Shown here: piece by piece, positions 8,908-17,306 of the stretch
Position numbering within the stretch: position 1 is the stretch's first letter
Layout: each line of letters begins with the position of its first letter
Assembly (NCBI RefSeq): GCF_000302595.1
Contig: NZ_JH947128.1
Location: 460,287-524,286 of the forward strand
DNA length: 64,000 nt
Reading direction: 5' to 3'
Source of the DNA: Pedobacter arcticus A12
Lineage (GTDB): Bacteria > Bacteroidota > Bacteroidia > Sphingobacteriales > Sphingobacteriaceae
Position numbers and translations under genes: made by a program
The notes under the pieces: generated by a model
What the model was told of the DNA's origin: nothing
Database searches by the model: none
The model's input: the letters and a program-made list of their open reading frames with translations, nothing else

Positions 8908-9771
8908 ATGGAAAAGCTTGAAGAGGAAAAGTGGGATCTAGAAATTAAACCACAAAATCATTTATTTGAACTGCATTTGGCAGACGTATGGCGTTACCGC
9001 GATTTATTGGGCTTACTGGTGCGCAGAGATTTCGTTAGCTTTTATAAGCAAACCATTCTGGGCCCACTTTGGTTTTTTATCCAACCGCTTTTTACCACCA
9101 TCATTTATACTTTTGTTTTTGGGAGCTTAGCGGGAATATCAACCGATGGTTTACCCCAGCCTTTGTTTTACATGGCAGGGATTACCGCTTGGAACTACTT
9201 TGCCGATTGCCTAACCAAAACAAGTACTGTTTTTAAAGACAATTCCAATATCTTTGGAAAAGTTTATTTTCCTAGATTAATTATGCCCTTAAGCATAGTG
9301 GTTTCTAATCTGGTACGTTTTGGCGTTCAAATGCTTTTATTTTTATTGTTAATGGGTGTTTATTACCTTAACGGTGCTCATTTTACAATTACGCCCTATA
9401 TTTTTCTGTTCCCTCTTTTAGTTATTTTAATGGCTTTGCAAGGTTTAGGCTTAGGGATGTTGATTACTGCTATGACTACCAAGTACAGAGACTTGGCATT
9501 CTTAGTAACCTTTGGCGTACAATTGTTAATGTACGCTACTACTGTTATTTATCCATTGAGTTCCGCAATTATAAAATATCCGGAATATGCCTGGATGATC
9601 GAGTACAATCCTATGACCCCAATAATTGAAGGCTTTAGATTAGGGTTTTTAGGCGAAGGCAGTTTTACTTGGACCAGTTTGGGTTATGTTACTTTGGTAA
9701 GCTTAGCTTTAACCTTTTTCGGCTTAGTTATATTTAATAAAGTAGAAAAAACATTTGTGGACACTGTATAA
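8908..9771 (+). CDS. wzm: ABC-2 type polysaccharide exporter permease (Wzm-like)
   Basis: This is a 287-residue membrane protein. A hydrophilic N-terminus with YRDLLGLLVRRDF leads into the typical GPLWFFIQPLFTTIIYTFVF first-helix region. Five or six membrane helices follow, including one ending at the C-terminal FFGLVIFNKVEKTF segment. This is the ABC2_membrane/TagG-Wzm architecture. It would carry a lipid-linked glycan across the inner membrane with the Wzt-like ATPase encoded at 10939. Its ATG directly follows the stop of the fusion gene with no spacer. Two genes (a FkbM methyltransferase and a small ORF) separate it from its ATPase, which is unusual but not rare. Confidence 0.92.
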   Translation: MEKLEEEKWDLEIKPQNHLFELHLADVWRYRDLLGLLVRRDFVSFYKQTILGPLWFFIQPLFTTIIYTFVFGSLAGISTDGLPQPLFYMAGITAWNYFADCLTKTSTVFKDNSNIFGKVYFPRLIMPLSIVVSNLVRFGVQMLLFLLLMGVYYLNGAHFTITPYIFLFPLLVILMALQGLGLGMLITAMTTKYRDLAFLVTFGVQLLMYATTVIYPLSSAIIKYPEYAWMIEYNPMTPIIEGFRLGFLGEGSFTWTSLGYVTLVSLALTFFGLVIFNKVEKTFVDTV

Positions 9772-9779
9772 TTAAAAAG

Positions 9780-10541
9780 ATGCTAAAAAAAGTAAATCAA
9801 TTTATTTTAAACAGAGCTTTTGATAAAAAGCTAATACGCCATTTAGACAATAAAAACATACAGTTTGAAATCAATAAAGGGGGGCACCAAGTTTTTTTTC
9901 CTGAACCTGTAAAACTTCGCCCAAGCCCAAGCAGTGATTTCTCAGTATTCTTGCAGGTTTTTTTAGATGAGCAATATTTACCGGTAGTAAATTTTTGTTT
10001 GTTCAATAAATTGGAAATAAAAAATATCTTAGATTTAGGTGCAAATGTTGGCTTCACCTCTATTTATCTGCATAAGGCGTTTAAAAAGGCAAGTATTTAT
10101 GCTGTTGAACCCGATGAAAACAACTTCAAAACGCTAAAAAGAAATACTTCATTTCTAAAAAAATTAACCACAATAAATTCAGCTGTTTGGTCACATAAAA
10201 CTTTTTTAACTCCTTCTTACCAAGAAGAAAGCGATTGGGGCAAAACCTTTTTAGTTGATAAAAACAATTCGGAAAATAAAATAGAAACGGTTACTATAGA
10301 TCAGCTAATCAAAGATTACAGTTTGGAAACTATAGATATATTAAAAATAGATATCGAGGGTGCAGAAAAACCGGTATTTGAAGGAGACATTTCTTTTTTA
10401 AATAAAACAAAAGTCATCGCAATAGAAATCCATGAAGATTACATTGAAAAACAGGTTATTACTGATGTTCTTTTAGCGCATAATTTTGTATTGACAGAAG
10501 CTGGAGAACTTATAATTGGTGTTAACAAAAAATTTTTATAG
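9780..10541 (+). CDS. FkbM-family SAM-dependent methyltransferase
   Basis: This is a 253-residue cytoplasmic protein. The SAM-binding motif I is ILDLGANVGFTS (about 83-94), followed by the acidic YAVEPDENN segment. The C-terminal part has the FkbM signatures DILKIDIEGAE and IAIEIHEDY. FkbM enzymes O-methylate sugars or polyketides; between the exporter permease and ATPase genes the likely substrate is a sugar of the exported glycan, perhaps as a chain-end cap. It starts 8 bases after the permease stop. It is more AT-rich than the permease gene, suggesting a separate origin. The actual substrate is unknown. Confidence 0.88.
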   Translation: MLKKVNQFILNRAFDKKLIRHLDNKNIQFEINKGGHQVFFPEPVKLRPSPSSDFSVFLQVFLDEQYLPVVNFCLFNKLEIKNILDLGANVGFTSIYLHKAFKKASIYAVEPDENNFKTLKRNTSFLKKLTTINSAVWSHKTFLTPSYQEESDWGKTFLVDKNNSENKIETVTIDQLIKDYSLETIDILKIDIEGAEKPVFEGDISFLNKTKVIAIEIHEDYIEKQVITDVLLAHNFVLTEAGELIIGVNKKFL

Positions 10542-10726
10542 ATAAGAATTGGTTTCGTATACTTTTTTTAGAAATGAGAATTCATTAAATATTGAATCGA
10601 GGACGTCACACCCTTCTCCTCATTTAGAGAATTCGAAAGGATTAAAAAGCATGTTGGAAATTAGGGTTGTCAGTCTGGAACGGAGGCTTAGACAAACAAT
10701 TATTGAAATTTGACTAATTTAGTACC
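10542..10726. other. Intergenic gap breaking the operon; no gene recognised
   Basis: These 185 bases separate otherwise tightly packed genes. Short broken reading frames are present, but none is long or resembles a known protein. The gap may carry a promoter for the following small gene and ABC ATPase, or may be the scar of a lost gene. No canonical promoter could be fixed. Confidence 0.3.
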
Positions 10727-10948
10727 GTGGAAGTATCGATTATATATCCAAATAATAGTGAAAAGCTTCAGGCATTAAAGCTATTGCTGAAAGTTTTCAA
10801 ACTACACTTTGAAGCTAAAACAAGAACACGGAATATAGATTTTTCGGAGATCGCTGGAAAACTATTATGGCAGGAAGAAGATGTAACACCACAAAAGAAA
10901 ACACGAGCTGTAATGGAATTAAAAGCTAATAATCATAAATGGGGGTAG
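10727..10948 (+). CDS. Small hypothetical protein, resembles orphan antitoxin of DUF2683 type
   Basis: This is a 73-residue reading frame with a GTG start; no ATG is available for the conserved beginning. The N-terminal pattern (I-Y-P-x-N, then LQALKLLLKVFKLHFE) resembles the short Bacteroidota antitoxin-like proteins with a beta strand followed by a KALK-MK-type helix. The C-terminus is basic and Gln/Lys rich. No toxin gene lies beside it. It overlaps the start of the Wzt-like ATPase gene by 10 bases, so it may be translationally coupled to it or be a relic. The family assignment is from memory of the pattern and is weak. Confidence 0.45.
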   Translation: MEVSIIYPNNSEKLQALKLLLKVFKLHFEAKTRTRNIDFSEIAGKLLWQEEDVTPQKKTRAVMELKANNHKWG

Positions 10949-12216
10949 CAATTAAAGTAGAGAATCTTAGTAAAGCTTATCAATTGGGTGAGATTGGTAC
11001 AGGTACGCTCTCCAACGATTTAAAACGTTGGGCTTATAAAGTACGCGGAAAAGAAGATCCCTTTTTAAAAATTGGCGAGACTAATGACCGTACCACCAAA
11101 GGCGAAAGCAATATGGTCTGGAGCTTAAAAGATATTAACTTTGAGATTGAGCAAGGCGATGCTGTGGGAATCATTGGGCGTAATGGAGCAGGCAAAAGCA
11201 CCTTGTTGAAAATATTAAGCCGGGTGACTTCTCCAACTACTGGTTCTGTAAAAGTTAAAGGACGAGTGGCTAGTCTATTAGAAGTGGGCACAGGTTTTCA
11301 TCCAGAATTAACTGGCCGAGAAAACATCTTTTTAAACGGTGCAATTTTAGGCATGCGTAAAGCAGAAATCAAAAAACACTTTGATGCCATTGTAGATTTT
11401 GCCGGTGTAGAACGCTATATTGACACCCCGGTAAAACGCTATTCTTCTGGAATGTATGTCCGTTTAGCATTTGCCGTTGCGGCGCACTTAGAATCTGAAA
11501 TTTTGGTTGTGGATGAAGTTTTAGCAGTGGGTGATGCAGAGTTTCAGAAGAAATGTTTGGGGAAAATGAATGATGTGAGTAAGGGAGAAGGGAGAACTAT
11601 TTTATTTGTAAGTCATAATTTAACTGCGGTAGAAACTTTATGCAATAATGGTATTTTGTTAAATAGTGGTTTTTTAGAAACTAGCGGAGCTGTTGAAAAA
11701 GTTGTTAAAAACTATATCAACCTAAGTTCCACCTCAACAAGATCGATTGAGTTTAATTCGATCACAAACCCTATCGGTAATTCTAAAATAAGAATATTAA
11801 CCGCTTCTGTTGAACTTGCAGAGGGCGAACCGGAGTCAACTATTATAGACATTAATTCTAAAATTAATCTCAAATTCACAGTCTTAAATTTCACAAACGA
11901 TTCGGTAATCTCAGTTGGATATGATTTAAAAACATTAAAGGGAGACACTATTTTTGGCTCGGGTAAAAAATTCATAATTCCATCAAATCAAGAAACCGAA
12001 TTGACTTGTCATTTACCCGGTAATTTTTTGAACGATGATGTTTACAGCGTAAATATTTACTTTCACACGCAAACCATGTCTGGATTATATGCAAAAAATG
12101 AACTTTTAATATTTGAAGTTAAAGATATTGAAAGAGAGACAGGCTATCTGGGGAAAGTTAATGGATTCATAAGAACTAATTTTGCCTGGAGCGTAAAGGA
12201 GCTATCTAGACCATGA
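10939..12216 (+). CDS. wzt: ABC exporter ATPase with C-terminal glycan-binding domain (Wzt-like)
   Basis: This is a 425-residue protein. The nucleotide-binding domain (about 1-250) has Walker A GRNGAGKST (80-88), a signature with the SSGMY form (169-173) usual for polysaccharide exporters, and Walker B ILVVDE (188-193). Residues about 275-420 form a beta-rich Wzt_C-like domain, which in O-antigen ABC systems recognises the modified, terminated end of the chain and so couples capping to export. It works with the permease at 8908. The insert of about 40 residues before Walker A (with KVRGKEDPF) is normal for this subfamily. The next gene overlaps its stop by 4 bases. Confidence 0.93.
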   Translation: MGVAIKVENLSKAYQLGEIGTGTLSNDLKRWAYKVRGKEDPFLKIGETNDRTTKGESNMVWSLKDINFEIEQGDAVGIIGRNGAGKSTLLKILSRVTSPTTGSVKVKGRVASLLEVGTGFHPELTGRENIFLNGAILGMRKAEIKKHFDAIVDFAGVERYIDTPVKRYSSGMYVRLAFAVAAHLESEILVVDEVLAVGDAEFQKKCLGKMNDVSKGEGRTILFVSHNLTAVETLCNNGILLNSGFLETSGAVEKVVKNYINLSSTSTRSIEFNSITNPIGNSKIRILTASVELAEGEPESTIIDINSKINLKFTVLNFTNDSVISVGYDLKTLKGDTIFGSGKKFIIPSNQETELTCHLPGNFLNDDVYSVNIYFHTQTMSGLYAKNELLIFEVKDIERETGYLGKVNGFIRTNFAWSVKELSRP

Positions 12217-12911
12217 AGAAAATTTTAATAACCCAATCCAATTACATTCCTTGGAAAGGATATTTTGATGCAATAGCTTCAACGGATATTTTCGTTGTAT
12301 ATGATGATATGCAATACACTAAACGAGATTGGCGAAATAGAAACTTGATTAAAACTGAAAAAGGATTAAAATGGCTTTCTATTCCAGTAGAAGTAAAAGG
12401 GAAATATTTTCAGAAAGTTAATGAAACCATGATTTCCGATAAAAATTGGAATAATTCTCATTTAAATATTTTAAAAGCCAGCTACAAAAACGCTCCACAT
12501 TATAAAGAGATAATCACTTGGTTGGAATCCCTATATTCTGAATGTAACTTTTTATATTTAACGGAAATTAACCTTTATTTCATAGAAAAAATAAATGAGT
12601 TTTTGGGTATTGAAACAACCATAGTACATTCAACGCATTTTAATCTACACGAGGAACGAACACAACGTTTAGTGAATATCTGTAAAGAATTAAATGGTAC
12701 CGATTATTATTCTGGCCCAGCCGCTAAAACTTATATGGAAGAGGCGAAATTCAATAAGGAAAATATTGGAGTTCATTATTTCGACTACTCGAATTACCCT
12801 GAGTATCCTCAATTATATTCCCCTTTTGAACATGGAGTATCTGTTCTAGATCTTATATTTAATCAAGGTAGTAATGCTAAAAATTTCTTAAAGACAAATA
12901 TAAATGGCTAG
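12213..12911 (+). CDS. WbqC-like family protein
   Basis: This is a 232-residue cytoplasmic protein. It has the WbqC-family start ILITQSNYIPWKGYFDAI, then the central VVYDDMQYTKRDWRNRN segment and a later TERTQRLV-like region (HEERTQRLVNICKEL) with YYSGPAAKTYM. WbqC-like proteins occur in O-antigen and capsule loci and were proposed to help install modified amino sugars, but the reaction is not established. It overlaps the Wzt-like gene by 4 bases and the next gene by 8, so it is co-translated with both. Family recognition is confident; function is uncertain. Confidence 0.85.
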   Translation: MKKILITQSNYIPWKGYFDAIASTDIFVVYDDMQYTKRDWRNRNLIKTEKGLKWLSIPVEVKGKYFQKVNETMISDKNWNNSHLNILKASYKNAPHYKEIITWLESLYSECNFLYLTEINLYFIEKINEFLGIETTIVHSTHFNLHEERTQRLVNICKELNGTDYYSGPAAKTYMEEAKFNKENIGVHYFDYSNYPEYPQLYSPFEHGVSVLDLIFNQGSNAKNFLKTNING

Positions 12912-13518
12912 TAAAGAAATCTTAGAACAGATAGACCAGTATTATACTGGAAAAATCAAACAATACGGCGCTACGCCAAAAGGTGTGGATTGGAATGGGG
13001 AGGAATCGCAATATTTAAGATTTGAACAGCTTTGTAAAGTGTTTAAAGAAAAAGAGTTTTCGATATTAGACTATGGTTGTGGTTTTGGCTCTTTGTACAA
13101 GTTTTTAAAAAATCAGGATTACTCTTTTCAATACTCTGGATTTGATATTTCGGAAGAGATGATTAATAAAGCAAAGTTAGCTAATTCAGACGGAGTACAA
13201 TGGTTTACAAAAATAAACCCCCTTCTAAAATATGATTACGCTATTGCTAGCGGCATTTTTAATGTTAAACTAGACACTAAAGAGGCTGAGTGGCTTAAGC
13301 TAATCCTTGATACATTAGAACAATTAAACCAAGCATCAACTAAAGGTTTTTCATTTAATATGCTAACTAGTTACTCAGATAAGCCGCTGATGAAAGAATA
13401 TTTGTACTACGCAAAACCGGAGTTTTTCTTCGAGCATTGCAAAAAGAATTATGCAAAGAACGTAGCATTACTACATGATTATAATCTTTACGAATTTTCC
13501 ATTATTGTTAAAAAATAA
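12904..13518 (+). CDS. Class I SAM-dependent methyltransferase
   Basis: This is a 204-residue cytoplasmic enzyme. Motif I is ILDYGCGFGSLYKFL (about 58-72), followed by an acidic strand-2 end in YSGFDISEEMI. The fold is of the Methyltransf_25/11 type. It overlaps the WbqC-like gene and is followed 3 bases later by a NeuD/PglD-like acyltransferase. The three together look like a small sugar-modification cassette. The acceptor is unknown; O- or N-methylation of a sugar is the likely role from context. Confidence 0.82.
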   Translation: MASKEILEQIDQYYTGKIKQYGATPKGVDWNGEESQYLRFEQLCKVFKEKEFSILDYGCGFGSLYKFLKNQDYSFQYSGFDISEEMINKAKLANSDGVQWFTKINPLLKYDYAIASGIFNVKLDTKEAEWLKLILDTLEQLNQASTKGFSFNMLTSYSDKPLMKEYLYYAKPEFFFEHCKKNYAKNVALLHDYNLYEFSIIVKK

Positions 13519-13521
13519 ATT

Positions 13522-14181
13522 ATGGCAAAAATAATAATTTTTGGAACTGGTGACATTGCCCAAATAGCTAATTACTACTTTGATATTGATACGGAACATG
13601 AGGTAGTTGCATTTACAGTAGATAAAAATTATATTACTACTGACGAATTTGAGGGAAAGCCGGTGGTAGATTTTGAACAATTGTCAGAACGTTATCCTCC
13701 TTCAGATTATCAAATATTTATTGCCACAAGCTACGCGAAGCTTAATAAGGTACGGGAAGAAAAATACAACGAAGTTAAAAAAAAAGGTTACCATTTAGTT
13801 TCCTACATCAGTTCTAAATGCTCTTATTTGTCGCAATATGAATGTGGAGATAACTGTTTTATCTTAGAGGACAATACCATACAACCTTTTGTAAAATTAG
13901 GAAACAACATTACCCTTTGGAGCGGAAACCATATCGGTCATCACTCAATTATACATGACCATAACTTTATAAGTTCTCATGTGGTTATTTCTGGGCATTG
14001 TGAAGTTCATTCAAATTGTTTTATAGGAGTTAATGCAACTTTGCATAATAACGTGGTCATATCCAAAGAGACGATACTAGCGGCAGGTGCTATTATAAGT
14101 AAAAAGACAATAGAAAAGGGGGTATATTTACCTCCTCAAACAACCTTATTTAAGAAAAAAAGTGATGAATTAAACTTTTAA
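13522..14181 (+). CDS. NeuD/PglD-type sugar acyltransferase (left-handed beta helix)
   Basis: This is a 219-residue protein. The N-terminal Rossmann-like part (KIIIFGTGDIAQIANYYF) is typical of PglD/NeuD enzymes and binds the sugar nucleotide. From about residue 95 it has hexapeptide repeats, with the catalytic-type His in GNHIGHHSIIHDH and a C-terminal AAGAIISKKTIEKG coil. Such enzymes acetylate or otherwise acylate UDP- or dTDP-amino sugars, or O-acetylate sialic-acid-like sugars. It fits with the WecE-like aminotransferase at 16169, whose amino sugar could be the acceptor. The link is inferred. Confidence 0.87.
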   Translation: MAKIIIFGTGDIAQIANYYFDIDTEHEVVAFTVDKNYITTDEFEGKPVVDFEQLSERYPPSDYQIFIATSYAKLNKVREEKYNEVKKKGYHLVSYISSKCSYLSQYECGDNCFILEDNTIQPFVKLGNNITLWSGNHIGHHSIIHDHNFISSHVVISGHCEVHSNCFIGVNATLHNNVVISKETILAAGAIISKKTIEKGVYLPPQTTLFKKKSDELNF

Positions 14182-14382
14182 AGCTACAGTAAAGCACTAT
14201 AAGTATAATACTAATGCCGCTGCTATGATGGTAGTTTCTGTAAACTATATATAACATTAAATGTTTTATAGCTTAAAACAGCAAAAGATTATCAATTATG
14301 GCAACTAGATGAGTACCCTGTTTGTTTACCTAAAGTGCTCCTACCTTTTGTAAAAAAGAATGAAATATAATTTTAGTCTAAA
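14182..14382. other. Intergenic gap with possible coding remnants
   Basis: About 200 bases separate the acyltransferase from the PhyH gene. Two short frames read like protein ends: one directly after the acyltransferase stop, and one ending near 14370 with PVCLPKVLLPFVKKNEI. Neither has a start and neither could be assigned. They may be scars of a deleted gene. Confidence 0.25.
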
Positions 14383-15192
14383 ATGGAAAAATCATACGGC
14401 GTTAATCGCCAAACTAAATTAAATAGCAAAATAGATATTCATCTTGAAGAATTACAGATTAATGGATTTACTGTACTAGAAAACGTCTTAAAAAATGATG
14501 AATTGCTAGATTGTAGATTGAAACTTGACAGTATTTACGAAACTCAAAAAGCGCAATTTGGAGCAGAAAATTTAATCAAAATTAATGAACAAAATCTAGT
14601 GAGATGCCCATTAATATATGATACTTTTTTTTTAAATATTGCAACTAATGAGAAAGTTTTAGAATTTGTAAAACTCCTAATAGGCGATTATTTTATTTTG
14701 CATTTGCAAAATGGAATAATTAATAAACCAAGCGAAGAACATCATCAGAGCTCTTGGCATAGAGATTTACCCTATCAAAATTTCGTGATTTCAAAACCAT
14801 TGGCAATTGGTGCGCTGTACTGTATAGATGATTTTACAAATGAATCTGGTGGCACATTTGTTTTACCATATTCTCATAGAGTAGAATCTATTCCCACAGC
14901 GCATTATGTGGAGAAATACTGTAGGCAAATAGTGGCGAAGGCAGGGTCAGTAATTTTATTTGATTCAATGTTATTTCATAAAGCCGGATATAATTCATCA
15001 AGCTTTATAAGAAGAGCTATAAATAATGTATATGTTGTTCCAATCTTAAAACAACAAATTGATTTACCTTTCGCTTTAAATGGCAAATATTCAGATAATG
15101 AGTTTCTTTCCAAATTTTTAGGATATCAATCCAAAAGTGCCTCTAATGACACTGAATGGAGGAATAATAGATTGGAAAAACACATAATTTAA
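14383..15192 (+). CDS. Phytanoyl-CoA dioxygenase (PhyH) family oxygenase
   Basis: This is a 269-residue Fe(II)/2-oxoglutarate oxygenase of the PhyH family. The metal triad is visible: His126-x-Asp128 in SSWHRDLPYQ and the distal His199 in LFHKAG, with Arg210/211 placed to bind 2-oxoglutarate. The GGTFVLPYSHR segment is a typical family core strand. PhyH proteins in glycan loci probably hydroxylate or desaturate a sugar or an acyl substituent. It sits with the beta-propeller protein and WecE-like aminotransferase, which suggests a common unusual sugar. The substrate is unknown. The length is normal. Confidence 0.87.
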   Translation: MEKSYGVNRQTKLNSKIDIHLEELQINGFTVLENVLKNDELLDCRLKLDSIYETQKAQFGAENLIKINEQNLVRCPLIYDTFFLNIATNEKVLEFVKLLIGDYFILHLQNGIINKPSEEHHQSSWHRDLPYQNFVISKPLAIGALYCIDDFTNESGGTFVLPYSHRVESIPTAHYVEKYCRQIVAKAGSVILFDSMLFHKAGYNSSSFIRRAINNVYVVPILKQQIDLPFALNGKYSDNEFLSKFLGYQSKSASNDTEWRNNRLEKHII

Positions 15193-15267
15193 ATGCAGTT
15201 TCACTATCTGTCAAATTGCGAAACTGGCATAATTAAATTGATTTTAAACTAATTCATATAAAGACTC

Positions 15268-16167
15268 ATGTGGGAAAAGTTAGGTGTAATTTATCATCCT
15301 ATAGGTGGTTGTTTTGAGAATCTTTCACACGCCGCTAATCCTCTACCTTTTCATTTAGAAGGCGATATATATCGAGTTTTTTATAGCTGTAGGGATAAGA
15401 ACAACAAATCTTCAGTTGCATTTTTCGACTTTGATCTCAACAAAAAGATAGTTATAAAGGATGATCGGACACCAATATTCAAGTATGGCCATGACAATAC
15501 GTTTTATTCACATGGAGTTAGTATTGGAAACATATACAATATAGGCAAATCAATGTATATGCTTTTTATGGGTTGGGAAGTCCCCAAAAACCAACATTGG
15601 AGAGGAAACATTGGGCGATTAAAATTAAATAAGACCCTTAATTTAGAATTGGATTCAGAAAAACCTTTTATGGCTTTAGATGAAATAGATCCAATTAGTC
15701 TCTCTTACCCCTTTGTTTGTTTTCATGAGGGAAATTATAAAATGTGGTACGGGTCAACGATTACTTGGGAAACAGAAAATGGAGAAATGCTACATGTAAT
15801 CAAGTATGCTACATCTCCCGATGGAAATCATTGGGAAAAACATAACTTAGCAATACCATATAAAATAGGCAAATTACAAGCATTTTCTAGACCTACAGTG
15901 ATTATTGACTCAAACGGATACCACATGTGGTATTCTTTTAGGTCTGGAACGGGAGAAACCTACAGAATAGGCTATGCCCAAAGCAATGATGGCTTAATCT
16001 GGAAACACAACATTAAAAAATATGGTCTTTCCGTTTCTCCGCAAGGTTGGGATTCTGAAATGGTATGTTATCCCTATGTTTTTGATCATCGCGAAACAAG
16101 ATTTATGTTGTATAACGGAAATGACTATGGTAAATCTGGAATAGGTTTAGCGGTACTAAAGAGTTAA
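15268..16167 (+). CDS. Five-bladed beta-propeller, glycoside hydrolase 43/130-like protein
   Basis: This is a 299-residue protein without a signal peptide. It is made of repeated blades with the W-Y/F-S pattern typical of the GH32/43/68/130 superfamily: YRVFYSCRD, YKMWYGSTI, YHMWYSFRSG and FMLYNGND. An acidic residue near the start of the blades could act as base, but a full catalytic triad was not identified. It is cytoplasmic and placed inside a biosynthetic locus, so it may act on intracellular precursors as phosphorylase or transglycosidase, or be a non-catalytic sugar-binding protein. It ends 1 base before the aminotransferase gene. Confidence 0.75.
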   Translation: MWEKLGVIYHPIGGCFENLSHAANPLPFHLEGDIYRVFYSCRDKNNKSSVAFFDFDLNKKIVIKDDRTPIFKYGHDNTFYSHGVSIGNIYNIGKSMYMLFMGWEVPKNQHWRGNIGRLKLNKTLNLELDSEKPFMALDEIDPISLSYPFVCFHEGNYKMWYGSTITWETENGEMLHVIKYATSPDGNHWEKHNLAIPYKIGKLQAFSRPTVIIDSNGYHMWYSFRSGTGETYRIGYAQSNDGLIWKHNIKKYGLSVSPQGWDSEMVCYPYVFDHRETRFMLYNGNDYGKSGIGLAVLKS

Positions 16168-16168
16168 A

Positions 16169-17305
16169 ATGGACATAGGATTTAACAAACCTTACTTAAC
16201 AGGTAACGAAAATAAGTACATAACTGACGCAGTAGCTTCTGGTAAAATTTCTGGGAACGGAAAGTACACGCAGTTATGTCAGGACTTTTTTGAAAAACGG
16301 TATGGTTTTAGAAAATGCTTACTGACTACCTCTTGTACTGACGCATTGGAAATGTGTGCCATTCTGCTAAATATTAAAGATGGAGACGAAGTAATTATTC
16401 CTTCCTACACTTTTGTTTCTACTGCAAATCCTTTTTTATTGAGAGGAGCTAAAATTGTTTTTGCAGATTCGATGGATATTAATCCCAATATTGATGCTGA
16501 ATTAATAGAAGTACTAATAACTCCCAAAACAAAAGCTATAGTAGTTGTACATTATGCGGGTATTGCTTGCGATATGGACAAAATAATGGCAATCTCAAAA
16601 AAGTACAACTTGTTTGTTGTAGAAGATGCCGCACAAGCTATCGATAGTTTTTACACGGGAATGGACGGTGTAAAAAAGCCTTTAGGCTCAATAGGACATC
16701 TTGCTGCTTTTTCTTTTCACGAAACTAAAAACATTATCTCTGGCGAAGGTGGTATGTTGGTAGTCAATGATGATAGGTTTGTTGCCAGAGCAGAAATTAT
16801 ATGGGAAAAAGGAACTAATCGGTCGGCTTTTTGGCGTGGCGAAGTTGACAAATATAATTGGGTAGATATTGGTTCTTCTTTTTTACCATCCGAAATTATA
16901 GCTGCATTTCTTTGGGCGCAGTTAGAAAACTTGGACGATATACAAAAGAAAAGAAAAGAAATTTGGGAACAATATTACTCAGGACTATTAAACTACCGTG
17001 GGAAATCTAAAGTAAAACTCCCAGTAGTTCCCGGCTATGCAACTAACAATGCTCATATGTTTTACATTGTCTTCGAAACTATCGAAAACAGAAATTTGCT
17101 TATAAAAAAACTAAAAGACAAACAAATTAACGCTGTTTTCCACTATTTATCACTTCACAATTCCCCTTTTTTCACTAATCTTCATGATGGTCGAATATTA
17201 GAAAAATCAGATAGTTATTCAAACAAATTACTTCGCCTTCCAATGTTTTATGAATTAACCACAGAAAAAATAAACAAAATAATTACTAATACTAAAACTT
17301 TCTAA
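16169..17305 (+). CDS. wecE: dTDP-4-amino-4,6-dideoxygalactose transaminase (WecE/RffA)
   Basis: This is a 378-residue PLP enzyme of the DegT/DnrJ/EryC1/StrS family. It agrees with E. coli WecE along its whole length: FNKPYLTG, LLTTSCTDALEM, GDEVIIPSYTFVSTANPF, VEDAAQ (Asp153/Gln156 region) and SFHETKN with the PLP lysine at 187. NAHMFYI and the C-terminal LLRLPMFYEL also match. The reaction transfers the amino group of glutamate to dTDP-4-keto-6-deoxyglucose, giving dTDP-Fuc4N. The RmlA and RmlB steps needed for the substrate are not in this window. Nearby acyltransferases could N-acylate the product, as in enterobacterial common antigen. Confidence 0.93.
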   Translation: MDIGFNKPYLTGNENKYITDAVASGKISGNGKYTQLCQDFFEKRYGFRKCLLTTSCTDALEMCAILLNIKDGDEVIIPSYTFVSTANPFLLRGAKIVFADSMDINPNIDAELIEVLITPKTKAIVVVHYAGIACDMDKIMAISKKYNLFVVEDAAQAIDSFYTGMDGVKKPLGSIGHLAAFSFHETKNIISGEGGMLVVNDDRFVARAEIIWEKGTNRSAFWRGEVDKYNWVDIGSSFLPSEIIAAFLWAQLENLDDIQKKRKEIWEQYYSGLLNYRGKSKVKLPVVPGYATNNAHMFYIVFETIENRNLLIKKLKDKQINAVFHYLSLHNSPFFTNLHDGRILEKSDSYSNKLLRLPMFYELTTEKINKIITNTKTF

Positions 17306-17306
17306 A

